Origin: Chitinophaga filiformis
GTDB taxonomy: Bacteria; Bacteroidota; Bacteroidia; Chitinophagales; Chitinophagaceae
NCBI RefSeq assembly: GCF_021646545.1
Contig: NZ_JAKIRP010000002.1
Span: 372,001-436,000, forward strand
Direction: 5' to 3'
DNA length: 64,000 nucleotides
Both the position numbers and the translations under genes were made by a program. Of this stretch, positions 52,906-61,558 are shown in pieces (position 1 is the first letter of the stretch; each line of letters opens with the position of its first letter). The notes beneath the pieces are model-generated. The model worked only from the letters and a program-made list of their open reading frames with translations. It was not told the DNA's origin and did no database searches.

Positions 52906-53366
52906 TCCGAATTCATAAAATAATCGCTACCAGCCTGGGCATAGGCTACATCGGTAAGGGCGGAGGCACGGTTGCTGCCGCCGTGACAGCTCTCTGCTGG
53001 TACCTTGCGCAGGCTGGTAGTAATCTCTCTGCGATGTGGCCGCTGGCCTTTACCATCGGAGTTACATTGTTAGGCGTTTGGTCCGGTACGGAAGTTGAAC
53101 CGCATTGGGGAAAGGATGATAAGAAAGTGGTGATAGATGAAGTGTCAGGTATGTGCTTCAGCCTGTTGTTCCTCCCGGTAACCCCGGGTTATGTGCTGGC
53201 CGGACTTGTATTGTTCAGATTCTTTGATATCCGCAAGCCATTACTGATCCGCCGTACCGAGCAGTTGCCGGGAGGATTTGGAGTAATGATGGATGACGTG
53301 GTAGCAGGAGTATACACCAACTTGTTACTGCAGATTGTTTATCACAGTAACGTTTTTGGAAGATGA
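52902..53366 (+). CDS. PgpA-like lipid phosphatase, candidate phosphatidylinositol-phosphate phosphatase
   Basis: This 154-residue membrane protein belongs to the PgpA family, which removes phosphate from phosphatidylglycerol phosphate. 'KKVVIDEVSGMCFSLLFLP' (about 74-92) and 'GGFGVMMDDVVAGVYTNLLL' (about 124-143) carry the acidic residues conserved in PgpA, and 'FRFFDIRKP' lies between. Being flanked by inositol-phosphate synthase and a CDP-alcohol phosphotransferase, its substrate is more likely phosphatidylinositol phosphate. It overlaps both neighbours by four bases. Confidence 0.88.
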   Translation: MIRIHKIIATSLGIGYIGKGGGTVAAAVTALCWYLAQAGSNLSAMWPLAFTIGVTLLGVWSGTEVEPHWGKDDKKVVIDEVSGMCFSLLFLPVTPGYVLAGLVLFRFFDIRKPLLIRRTEQLPGGFGVMMDDVVAGVYTNLLLQIVYHSNVFGR

Positions 53367-53758
53367 TAAAATTTTTGAAGGCTCAGGCCTCATCACTGAT
53401 AGCAACAGGTCTGGATTTCCTTGTGGTGATCCTGCTGTCAACCCAGGCGGGAGCCTGGTATGTCGGTGCTAATATGGCCGGTACCTTTACAGGTGGGGCG
53501 GCCAACTTTATGATTAACCGGCAGTGGGTCTTTAATAAGGAGAAAGGCGCGATAGGAGGACAGGCACTGCGCTATGGTATCACCTGGGTGGGGAATATGC
53601 TGCTGAATGCAGCAGGAGTGTGGCTTATACTACATTTTACAGGATGGTACAGTCTTATTGATAGAGTAGCCATGGTTAAAATGACAGTATCATTGTTGAT
53701 TGGTTTTACGTATAGTTATATAATGCAGAAGCGGTTCGTTTTTAAAGATGTTAGATAG
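53363..53758 (+). CDS. GtrA-family membrane protein
   Basis: This 131-residue protein has four predicted membrane helices and the GtrA family features 'KAQASSLIATGLDFLVVILL' at the N-terminus, 'NFMINRQWVFN' (about 50) and the closing 'SYIMQKRFVF'. GtrA proteins are thought to help flip polyprenyl-linked sugars or to assist membrane glycosylation. In a lipid operon it may help move an inositol or sugar lipid across the inner membrane; that is inference. The gene overlaps the PgpA-like gene by four bases and the next gene by eleven. Confidence 0.85.
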   Translation: MIKFLKAQASSLIATGLDFLVVILLSTQAGAWYVGANMAGTFTGGAANFMINRQWVFNKEKGAIGGQALRYGITWVGNMLLNAAGVWLILHFTGWYSLIDRVAMVKMTVSLLIGFTYSYIMQKRFVFKDVR

Positions 53759-56306
53759 AATGAATGGTAGTAAAAATATTAGTTTAGGTCTTTTGTTATT
53801 GCTTACGCTCGGCTTTAGTTCAGTATTTGCACAAACAACGAAAGTGAAGGGTGTGGTCACAGACAAATCAGGTGCTCCTCTGCCCTTTGTGAGTGTGTTT
53901 GTGCCTGGTACGTCTTTCGGCATCTCTACAGATGCTGCAGGGCGGTACGAATTACAGTTTGATAGCCCAAAAGATAGTGTACGCTTTTCCCTGCTGGGAT
54001 ATAAAGCTGTTACAATACGCATACAGAGAGGTAACGAACAGGTCAGGAATGTGAGCCTGGAAAGTGGCGCAAAAACCCTGGGAGAGGTAGTCATCAAGCG
54101 TAAGAAGGAAAGATACCGTAACAAGGATAACCCAGCTGTAGAGTTGATCCGACTGGTCATTGACAATAAGTCAAAGAACAGAATGGAGCACTATGACTAT
54201 GCCAACTATAACCAGTACGAGAAACTGGAGTTTGCGTTGAGTAATGTCTCTGAAAAGATCAGCAACAACCGGTTCACCCGGAAGTATAAATTCGTGTTCG
54301 ACAACCAGGATACCACCAAGATGGCAGGACGTTCTCTGCTGCCGATGTACCTGGAAGAGAAACTGGCCGATGTATACTACCGCCGGGATCCCGAAAAAAA
54401 GAAAACAATTATCACAGCTGATAAGAAGGTCAGCTTTGAGAACTATATAGATAACCGCGGTCTGAGCGCTTATCTGAACCACATCTACCAGGACGTGGAT
54501 ATCTACGACAACAATATGATGTTGTTTACGAACCAGTTCCTGAGTCCCATTGCAGATGCAGGTCCGACTTTTTACAAGTACTACATTGCTGATACCATCA
54601 AAACAGCAGACAGCACAAAACTGATTGTTCTGGAATTCTATCCCAGGAACAAAGCTGACCGTTTACTGGAAGGTAAAATGTACATCACGCTGGATGGGAA
54701 ATACGCTATACAGAAGGCGGATATGACGGCCAATAAGGAGATCAACCTGAACTTTATCCGTGATTTCCACCTCTATATGGACTTCGAAAAGACACCGGAT
54801 GGCCGTTATTTCATGAACAAGAACACCCTGATGGCCGACTTCGGTCTCTTCAAGGGTAAGAGCGGTCTTTACGGAGAGCGTACCGTGTCCCTGAAGAACA
54901 TGGTGATCAACAAGCCAATGCCGGACAAGTTCTATGAAGGAAGCTCTTTCGTTGAGAACGAACAGGAAGTGGTGAAGCCGGAAAGCTTCTGGGAACAGAA
55001 CAGGCATGATACCCTGACCGCCGCAGAGTCGAAGGTATACGCCAATATTGACAGCCTGCAGCGTATGAGATCTTTCAGACGCACCATGGATATCGCTACC
55101 CTGTTGCTGGCCGGGTGGAAAAGCGTAGGGCCTAAGTTTGAAATAGGTCCGGTAAACACCTTCTATAATTTCAACCCGGTGGAAGGTTTCCGCCTGAGGT
55201 TGGGAGGAAGGACCACGCCCAAGTTCAATAAGAGCATCTACCTCGAAGGATACGGCGCTTACGGCTTCAAGGACGAGAAATGGAAATATTACTTCGGAGG
55301 CTCTTATGCCTTCAACCATAAGTCAATTTACGATTGGCCGGTACGTGCCATTAAGGCCAGCTACCAGCATGATACGAAGATCCCGGGCCAGGAGCTGCAG
55401 TTTGTACAGGAGGATAACTTCCTGCTGTCCTTCAAGCGTGGTAACAACGATAAATGGCTCTACAATGACATCTACAGGTTGTATTACCTGCATGAGCTGT
55501 ATAATCACTCCTCTTTCCAGGTAGGCTTCAAACACTGGCAGCAGACACCCGCCGGCACCCTGTCTTACTATAAAGGCACGAGCCAGGCCGACAGCGTAAA
55601 GAAGATCACTACTTCTGAATTATCGCTGGAACTGCGTTGGGCGCCTCACGAGCAATTCTACCAGGGAAAGAACTTCAGGATCCCCATCCCCAACAAATAT
55701 CCTATCTTCACACTCAGAGCAATCGCGGGAGTGAAGGGGCTGTTCGGTAGCGGATACAATTACCAGAACATCACCCTGAATATTTATAAGATGGTATACC
55801 TTTCACAGCTTGGGTATAGTGAGGTTGTAGTAGAGGGTGGTTACATCTTCGGACACATACCTTATCCGTTGTTGACCATCCACAGAGCGAACCAGACATA
55901 TGCTTACCAGTTACAGTCTTATAACCTGATGAACTTCCTGGAATTTGTGAGTGACCGCTATGCTGGTATAAATATTGACCATAGCTTTAACGGATTTATC
56001 TTCAATAAGATACCTTTGCTGAAAAAATTGAAACTCCGTGAGGTAGCAACAGTGAAGGTGCTGTACGGAGGATTGAGCAAAGGCAACGATCCAAGGCTGG
56101 ATCCGTCAAAGATACAGTTCTCAAATTATGCGGATGGAGTACCCATCACCTATACACTTGGCAGTACGCCATATGTGGAAGGAAGCGTGGGTATCGCCAA
56201 TATATTTAAACTGCTCAGGTTAGATCTCGTGAAGAGGTTTACTTACCTGGATAATCCATTGATTGCCAATTGGGGTATCAGGGGCAGGGTTAGATTTGAT
56301 TTTTAA
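53748..56306 (+). CDS. Outer-membrane protein with carboxypeptidase-regulatory-like domain and DUF5686 beta-barrel
   Basis: This 852-residue protein has a signal peptide (about 5-28, 'LLLLLTLGFSSVFAQ'), a CarboxypepD_reg-like beta-sandwich (about 30-105, 'KVKGVVTDKSGAPLPFVSVFVPGT'), and a DUF5686 region to the end with many beta strands and a C-terminal aromatic ('WGIRGRVRFDF'), as expected for an outer-membrane barrel. DUF5686 proteins have no TonB plug and unknown function. Its place inside the sphingolipid operon suggests a part in moving or placing the lipids in the outer membrane. ATG at 53748 overlaps the GtrA gene by 11 bp; ATG at 53760 is an equally good start for the signal peptide. 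Confidence 0.88.
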   Translation: MLDRMNGSKNISLGLLLLLTLGFSSVFAQTTKVKGVVTDKSGAPLPFVSVFVPGTSFGISTDAAGRYELQFDSPKDSVRFSLLGYKAVTIRIQRGNEQVRNVSLESGAKTLGEVVIKRKKERYRNKDNPAVELIRLVIDNKSKNRMEHYDYANYNQYEKLEFALSNVSEKISNNRFTRKYKFVFDNQDTTKMAGRSLLPMYLEEKLADVYYRRDPEKKKTIITADKKVSFENYIDNRGLSAYLNHIYQDVDIYDNNMMLFTNQFLSPIADAGPTFYKYYIADTIKTADSTKLIVLEFYPRNKADRLLEGKMYITLDGKYAIQKADMTANKEINLNFIRDFHLYMDFEKTPDGRYFMNKNTLMADFGLFKGKSGLYGERTVSLKNMVINKPMPDKFYEGSSFVENEQEVVKPESFWEQNRHDTLTAAESKVYANIDSLQRMRSFRRTMDIATLLLAGWKSVGPKFEIGPVNTFYNFNPVEGFRLRLGGRTTPKFNKSIYLEGYGAYGFKDEKWKYYFGGSYAFNHKSIYDWPVRAIKASYQHDTKIPGQELQFVQEDNFLLSFKRGNNDKWLYNDIYRLYYLHELYNHSSFQVGFKHWQQTPAGTLSYYKGTSQADSVKKITTSELSLELRWAPHEQFYQGKNFRIPIPNKYPIFTLRAIAGVKGLFGSGYNYQNITLNIYKMVYLSQLGYSEVVVEGGYIFGHIPYPLLTIHRANQTYAYQLQSYNLMNFLEFVSDRYAGINIDHSFNGFIFNKIPLLKKLKLREVATVKVLYGGLSKGNDPRLDPSKIQFSNYADGVPITYTLGSTPYVEGSVGIANIFKLLRLDLVKRFTYLDNPLIANWGIRGRVRFDF

Positions 56307-56325
56307 TGTTTTTCAATCGTAAGCC

Positions 56326-57600
56326 ATGAAAAAACGATTCAGAGATAAGCTGCAGCAAGCAATTTACGTGGTGATCAACCCTTTGGTAAAGGGTTTGATC
56401 AAGCTGGGGCTGACGCCTAACGCTGTCACCCTGATCGGATTCCTGCTGAACATAGGTGTAGTAGTGATATTTGTGACGGGAGTCGAGGAAGGTAACAGGG
56501 GAGACCTGTCCTACGTAGGATGGGCCGGTGCCCTGATCCTTTTTGCAGGATTATTTGATATGCTGGACGGGCAGGTAGCCCGCCTGGGAAATATGGGGTC
56601 GCGTTTCGGCGCCCTCTTCGATTCGGTACTCGATCGCTATAGTGAAATGGTATTGTTCCTCGGCATCTGTTATTACCTGATCGGACATCACTATTTCCTG
56701 AGCTCCATATTCGCCTTTATTGCGCTGATCGGCTCTATGATGGTAAGTTATACCAGGGCGCGTGCAGAAGGTCTTGGTATTGAGTGTAAAGGAGGACTGA
56801 TGCAACGCCCCGAGAGGATCGTGATCATTTCCGTATCTGCTATTGCCTGTGGCATCACCTCACACTTCATTGGCGGGGATTACAAGCTATACATACCAGG
56901 CATTCCTTTCCATGTATTTGAGACCATCTCGATCTTCACCTTCCCGCTGTTCATTATGGCGATCATGACCAATATAACAGCGGTAGGCCGGCTGAGGGAT
57001 GCAAAGAAAGCAATTGATCAGCAGGACCAGGTAACCCGTGTGATCAGAAGCGCTACCACCACTCCAGTGATCGCACTGCTCATCATGGTACTGCCTGTTA
57101 TGACAATGGCAAATGCACAGACCGTGAGAACAGAACCTGTATTCCCGGTTCCGCAGAATATTCCGCATATGCTGTTCTATATGCAGCGTACGCCGAATGC
57201 CAACACGATTGTCTACGACCTGAACCTGCAGAAAGATGGCTCACTTGATGAAGATGAGCCGGTGAATATTTACTGGATCAGGTACACCGAAAATGGTGAA
57301 AAGAAGGGATTAAATTACATACAACGTAAATTTGCGTACGGACTGAAGGTAAAGCAACTGTCGAAAGACAAGTATGAATTGCGTTCTGTAGCTTATGATA
57401 AGAAAAAGATGTACCTGATGAAGTCTGCCCAGGGCGATTACCATATCTACACACAGATAGGTACTGTCATGGCGCAGCTGAACAGGATTTACCTGCAGAT
57501 CGAAGGAGGCACCTTCTGGTTCCCGAATGTGGTATACATAGAAATGAAAGGAGTAGACCCTGCTACCGGTAAAGAAATAAAGGAGCAGTTCAAGCCCTAA
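56326..57600 (+). CDS. CDP-alcohol phosphotransferase fused to a periplasmic DUF4833-like domain; candidate phosphatidylinositol-phosphate synthase
   Basis: This 424-residue protein joins two modules. Residues 1-225 are a CDP-alcohol phosphatidyltransferase with the complete motif D-x2-DG-x2-AR-x8-G-x3-D-x3-D (about 82-107, from 'DMLDGQVAR' to 'FDSVLD') and about six helices; it would make phosphatidylinositol phosphate from CDP-diacylglycerol and inositol phosphate. Then 'VIALLIMVLPVMTMANAQ' (about 247-264) looks like a signal peptide, ending in an A-x-A cleavage-like site, followed by a beta-rich C-terminal domain ('IPHMLFYMQRTPNANTIVYDLN', 'VNIYWIRYTENGEKKGLNYIQ') that fits DUF4833. The fusion would place that domain in the periplasm. 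Confidence 0.85.
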   Translation: MKKRFRDKLQQAIYVVINPLVKGLIKLGLTPNAVTLIGFLLNIGVVVIFVTGVEEGNRGDLSYVGWAGALILFAGLFDMLDGQVARLGNMGSRFGALFDSVLDRYSEMVLFLGICYYLIGHHYFLSSIFAFIALIGSMMVSYTRARAEGLGIECKGGLMQRPERIVIISVSAIACGITSHFIGGDYKLYIPGIPFHVFETISIFTFPLFIMAIMTNITAVGRLRDAKKAIDQQDQVTRVIRSATTTPVIALLIMVLPVMTMANAQTVRTEPVFPVPQNIPHMLFYMQRTPNANTIVYDLNLQKDGSLDEDEPVNIYWIRYTENGEKKGLNYIQRKFAYGLKVKQLSKDKYELRSVAYDKKKMYLMKSAQGDYHIYTQIGTVMAQLNRIYLQIEGGTFWFPNVVYIEMKGVDPATGKEIKEQFKP

Positions 57601-57626
57601 AAGGTTGATTGTTAAATTCACAACGA

Positions 57627-58247
57627 ATGAGTAATAGACAGTACGTTTCCAACTCGCAAGAGTCTGTGCCTATGTTCAAGAACGGACTACTGGAAAAATT
57701 ATCTAAGGTGCATTTCAGCGTTCCGCTGTTCTTATATATTCCTGTTATCGCCTATTGCTGCTGGACAGCACTGGTAACTGTGAATGCAGGTGTACTGATA
57801 TGGCTGCTCAGCGTATTGGCCGGTATCTTTATCTGGTCGCTGACAGAATATATCATGCATCGTTTTGTATTCCATTTTGAACCGGAGTCTTCCTGGGGTA
57901 AAAAGCTGCATTTCATCTTCCATGGTGTGCATCATGACTATCCTAACGACAGATTGCGCCTGGTACTGCCACCATCTGTGAGCATACCGCTGGCGTTGGG
58001 ATTCTGGTTCCTATATAGAAGTTTTATACCTGAAGTATATTTTTACGGATTTTATGCAGGCTTCATCGGCGGATATCTTTTCTACGATATCTCCCACTAT
58101 GCCCTGCACCATTTCAATTTTAAGGCAAAGTTCTGGAAGAAGTTAAAGAAACACCACATGATGCATCACTATGCCGATGCTTCCAAAGGATATGGTGTGA
58201 GTTCTTCATTCTGGGACAAGATCTTCGGATCAGATTTTCAAAAGTGA
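57627..58247 (+). CDS. Fatty-acid hydroxylase superfamily protein, candidate ceramide 2-hydroxylase
   Basis: This 206-residue membrane di-iron enzyme has the histidine boxes 'HRFVFH' (about 80), 'HFIFHGVHHDYPNDRLRLVLPP' (about 95-116), 'DISHYALHH' (about 154) and 'KKHHMMHHYAD' (about 173), matching FA2H/Scs7-type sterol desaturase superfamily proteins. The 'HHDYPNDRLRLVLPP' box is typical of fatty acid 2-hydroxylases acting on sphingolipid acyl chains. It would use O2 and an electron donor not encoded here. ATG at 57627 is preferred to a TTG at 57609. It ends 6 bp before the PAP2 gene. Confidence 0.87.
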   Translation: MSNRQYVSNSQESVPMFKNGLLEKLSKVHFSVPLFLYIPVIAYCCWTALVTVNAGVLIWLLSVLAGIFIWSLTEYIMHRFVFHFEPESSWGKKLHFIFHGVHHDYPNDRLRLVLPPSVSIPLALGFWFLYRSFIPEVYFYGFYAGFIGGYLFYDISHYALHHFNFKAKFWKKLKKHHMMHHYADASKGYGVSSSFWDKIFGSDFQK

Positions 58248-58253
58248 GATAAG

Positions 58254-59204
58254 ATGGATGCACCGGTTCCTGCCAGGCCTACAACTGCTTTTTTTGATAG
58301 GCGAAATATGCTGATCGTTACTGCGATCAGCATAGCTTATCTGTTGCTTTCAGGCTGGCTGGTTGGCTTTAAGACTGATCAGATATGGCTGATCGCTATT
58401 TTTAACGTCTGTTATTACGTATCGAGACCGACCCGGCGTTTTATACTGGGTTTTTCGATCTTCATTTTTTACTGGATCGTGTTCGACTATATGAAGGCAT
58501 TCCCCAATTACCTGACGGGGCCTGTACATATCAAAGACATTTATGAGACAGAAAAAGCATGGTTTGGCGTGATGATGGATGGAGTGAAAGTGACCCCGAA
58601 CGAGTACTGGCTGCATCATACCAGCGTATGGCTGGACGTGTTGACAGGATCATTCTACTTATGCTGGGTGCCGGTACCACTGGCATTCGCTACGTACCTG
58701 TTCTATAAGGACAGGCTGGCATTCCTGCATTTCGCCTTCACCTTTATACTGGTTAACTGGGTAGGATATATCATCTACTATACGTATCCTGCCGCGCCAC
58801 CATGGTATGTACAGTTACACGGGTTTGACTTTATAGCCAGCACACCGGGTAATACAGCCGGACTGGCGAGGTTTGACACCGCGCTGAACGTTAATATCTT
58901 CGGCTCTTTATATGCAAAAGGATCAAACGTATTTGCGGCGATGCCCTCATTGCATTCTGCTTATCCGTTGATCGTGTTCTTCTATGCAAGGAAGACCACC
59001 AATCTTTTCTTCACGACTATTTTTGGCATCATATCCATCGGTATCTGGTTTGCCGCTGTTTATACCAGCCATCACTACGTACTGGATGTATTGGCGGGTA
59101 TTGCCTGCGCCAGCGTAGGTATTGCCTTATACCGGCTCGTATTGATGAGAAGTGTGGCTTATAACGAACGGATCAACAAGTATTATTTAGCCGTTACGAA
59201 GTAG
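58254..59204 (+). CDS. PAP2-superfamily membrane protein, candidate inositol phosphoceramide synthase
   Basis: This 316-residue protein has about six membrane helices. The active-site motifs of the PAP2/AUR1 group are 'AAMPSLHSAYPLIVFFYAR' (about 227-245) and 'YTSHHYVLDVLAG' (about 262-274), which hold the two His and one Asp needed for phosphoryl transfer. 'HTSVWLDVLTGSFYLCWVPVPL' and 'YPAAPPWYVQLHGFDF' also resemble AUR1-like synthases. It would move phosphoinositol from phosphatidylinositol to ceramide, releasing diacylglycerol, on the outer face of the inner membrane. It closes the operon and overlaps the convergent TPR gene by 11 bp. A simple lipid phosphatase is the alternative. Confidence 0.83.
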   Translation: MDAPVPARPTTAFFDRRNMLIVTAISIAYLLLSGWLVGFKTDQIWLIAIFNVCYYVSRPTRRFILGFSIFIFYWIVFDYMKAFPNYLTGPVHIKDIYETEKAWFGVMMDGVKVTPNEYWLHHTSVWLDVLTGSFYLCWVPVPLAFATYLFYKDRLAFLHFAFTFILVNWVGYIIYYTYPAAPPWYVQLHGFDFIASTPGNTAGLARFDTALNVNIFGSLYAKGSNVFAAMPSLHSAYPLIVFFYARKTTNLFFTTIFGIISIGIWFAAVYTSHHYVLDVLAGIACASVGIALYRLVLMRSVAYNERINKYYLAVTK

Positions 59205-60411
59205 TAGCTTTTTGTTTGTCCAGGCGGCGTAACAATTCTTCCACTTCATTGCCATAATTACGTTTAAAGTGAAATCGTTGCGCCTTCAGGAGCATTTCCC
59301 TGGCAGTGTCTTCGTCTTGTTCTTTCAGGGCGAGCAATGCCAGGTTCCTATAGGCATAGGCATTGCCTTTATTGAACTGCAGTGATTTAAGTATAAGCTC
59401 CCTGGCTGCCACAGGGAATCCAAGGTGCATCAGCACATAACCTTTATTATTGTAGGCATAGGCGCATTCTTCATCATACGCAATGGCCTGATCAAAATAA
59501 GAGATCGCTTCCACATACAATTCCAGCTTGATACATTCAAACCCGAGACTATTCAGCAGTTCCGAAGATCCCGGATTCATTGATAATGCGTGTTCGTAAA
59601 GGCGTTGTGCCCACGCATGATTACCCAGCTCACTGTAACAATGTGCTACTTCCGCCAGTACTCCTGTATGTTGCGGATGTTTCTTGTGTACCTTTTCATA
59701 GAAGGGAAGGGCCTTTTGGAAGTTCCTTTCCACTCTCCATGTTACCCCCGACAGCCACAATGCATTCACATGATCGGGCTGCATCTGTAACACCAGGTGG
59801 CAGAGCGCCCGGCACCTGTGGATATCGTTATACTGCAGGAGGGCCTGGGCTTCCCTGAAATATCTTTCTACAGCCATCTTCTTCTGCTGAGGACCGTAAA
59901 ACAGCCGGATCAGCGGGTGGAAGAAACTGATATGGGAGGTTTTGATGCGGGGACTACGGAAAGGGACCTCGGTCTGAATATTCCTAAGTGCCCGGATCTG
60001 TTCCAGGTAGCTGTCGAAGATGATACCAAGCGACTGGAATTTGTACTGACAGCGGTTCTCTATACTGAGCAGGGAGAGGATGATGTGCTGGGGATGGAGC
60101 TGTTCATCTCCCAGTTTTTTCTGGTAATACGCAGCATTTTCCAACATCCTTTCCGCCTCCGTCATAATAGGCACTTTGGGCCTGTTTCCCGTGGGGATAG
60201 GAGTGCCGGGACGTTGTTCCCAGTTAAGGGCGTGCAGCCACTGGACGAGCTTCTCCCGGTCAGCCGCATCAATGGCGATATCACTGGCGTAAGAGTCCAG
60301 AATACCCAGGAGAATCATCTGGCTGTCTATGTAAAAAAGTTTCCTCTCCAGGCTAAAAGTCCTGGCATAGGCAAATGCTGTCTTCAGTTCATAGGAGGAA
60401 GTCAAAAGCAT
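59194..60411 (-). CDS. Clp-N-like and TPR domain protein
   Basis: This 405-residue cytoplasmic protein has an N-terminal region (about 1-150) like the double Clp N-terminal repeat: 'AFAYARTFSLERKLFYIDSQMILLGIL' and 'LENAAYYQKKLGDEQLHPQHIILSLL' (given by parts; about 90-115) match the Clp_N pattern A-x-x-x-A-x-x-x-x-[HD]-x-x-[IL]-x-x-x-H-[IL]-[IL]-L-x-[IL]-L. Residues about 190-400 hold five or six tetratricopeptide repeats ('ALPFYEKVHKKHPQHTGVLAEVAHCYSEL' type). No AAA+ ATPase part exists. It could be an adaptor for Clp substrates, but this is inference. ATG at 60411 is preferred to TTG at 60417. The 3' end overlaps the PAP2 gene by 11 bp. Confidence 0.72.
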   Translation of the reverse strand: MLLTSSYELKTAFAYARTFSLERKLFYIDSQMILLGILDSYASDIAIDAADREKLVQWLHALNWEQRPGTPIPTGNRPKVPIMTEAERMLENAAYYQKKLGDEQLHPQHIILSLLSIENRCQYKFQSLGIIFDSYLEQIRALRNIQTEVPFRSPRIKTSHISFFHPLIRLFYGPQQKKMAVERYFREAQALLQYNDIHRCRALCHLVLQMQPDHVNALWLSGVTWRVERNFQKALPFYEKVHKKHPQHTGVLAEVAHCYSELGNHAWAQRLYEHALSMNPGSSELLNSLGFECIKLELYVEAISYFDQAIAYDEECAYAYNNKGYVLMHLGFPVAARELILKSLQFNKGNAYAYRNLALLALKEQDEDTAREMLLKAQRFHFKRNYGNEVEELLRRLDKQKATTS

Positions 60412-60647
60412 CAGCAATGGTTAAGTACAGTATCAAATTTATATCATTTATGGGTATCTGCCAGCGGTCAAATTACCAGAATTCAATGCGCCGATACCTC
60501 ATTCCGGGGCCGTTCCGGCGAATCATCACAAATGCAGATCCTCCGTTAAAACGAGTATACCATTTTTCACTGCAATTGGATTGTGATTGAGGGTGTTATC
60601 CAGTAAAATAAAAGAAACATATAGTCAAGTCTGCATATCCGCCGGTA

Positions 60648-61463
60648 TTACCTCAAATCCGGGTTGGTGCGGAAAATCCAGTTGATGGTTCTGTCAATAT
60701 TACTTCTCGAAGTAACATTCGGGTCATCGGCATTGCCTAATCCCACGGATGCTCCAAAAATCTTTACAGCCCAATCGCTGGTTTCAGGCAAATGATCATC
60801 TTCTAAGCGATGTAGGGTGTTATAACAGGTATTGAGTTCATGCGTCCAGGCGCTCTCGCCATATTTCAGTCTGCACAGTCTGGCAAACCAACCGTAAATG
60901 CCTGCATGAGCCTCTGCATTGGCCAGCCAGGGTTTCAACATATCCAGGGCTTTGGTCGTATCGCCCAACCGCGTGCAGGCAAAAGAAGCCAGGATGGCAT
61001 TGTTAACGCCAATTTCCAGAAGGCTGTTGGCGTCTGCACAAAACTCTCCACTATGCTGCTGGTGGTTTATTGTATCCACATAGGCAACAATCGTTTTGAA
61101 ATAAGTACTGGCACTATCTGAATTGCCCTGTTTTTCGAAGTCAAGTGCAATTTCTGTCATGCGCGTCGATGGACCGGCGAAAGCCACCGGATAATCATAA
61201 CGCAGGTAATAAAAAATCCCGGTATGGACGATGGTAGTATCATATTTGCGGTTAATGATCCATGTAGTATCATTATGGGATATAACAGTATCACATGACG
61301 TATAATAGAGATCAAACAGGGAGTCTTCCTGTGCCTGCGTCATACGGGCCCAATACTTATCAAAATCGCTTAAATTAAACGCCTTAGGAGGATTTCTGGA
61401 ATCATTACAGGCAAACAGCCCAAACGTCAGTAAAAGTGTAATTAAGGATGATATTTTATTCAT
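60648..61463 (-). CDS. Lipoprotein of unknown function
   Basis: This 271-residue protein has a clear lipoprotein signal ('LITLLLTFGLFAC', Cys 19). The rest is mostly helical ('MTEIALDFEKQGNSDSASTYFKTIV', 'GDTTKALDMLKPWLANAEAHAGIYGWFARL'), which suggests weak TPR-like helices, with several cysteines (about 57, 143, 161, 195, 211). I do not recognise a family. It stands alone, with a 236-bp gap before the TPR gene and a divergent molybdoenzyme gene upstream. Confidence 0.7.
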   Translation of the reverse strand: MNKISSLITLLLTFGLFACNDSRNPPKAFNLSDFDKYWARMTQAQEDSLFDLYYTSCDTVISHNDTTWIINRKYDTTIVHTGIFYYLRYDYPVAFAGPSTRMTEIALDFEKQGNSDSASTYFKTIVAYVDTINHQQHSGEFCADANSLLEIGVNNAILASFACTRLGDTTKALDMLKPWLANAEAHAGIYGWFARLCRLKYGESAWTHELNTCYNTLHRLEDDHLPETSDWAVKIFGASVGLGNADDPNVTSRSNIDRTINWIFRTNPDLR

Positions 61464-61558
61464 GGCCAGGGATGTGGATGTCTCCGATTATAATGGACGC
61501 AATTTAAATGTTTGATATTCATATTTACGAATTTTTCAATAATCCCTACCTTCATCTT

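Noticed and set aside
61547..61554. TTTA-N19-TACCTTCA as a promoter for the molybdoenzyme gene.
   Set aside because: The predicted transcript start would fall on or after the ATG, and both elements deviate from consensus.
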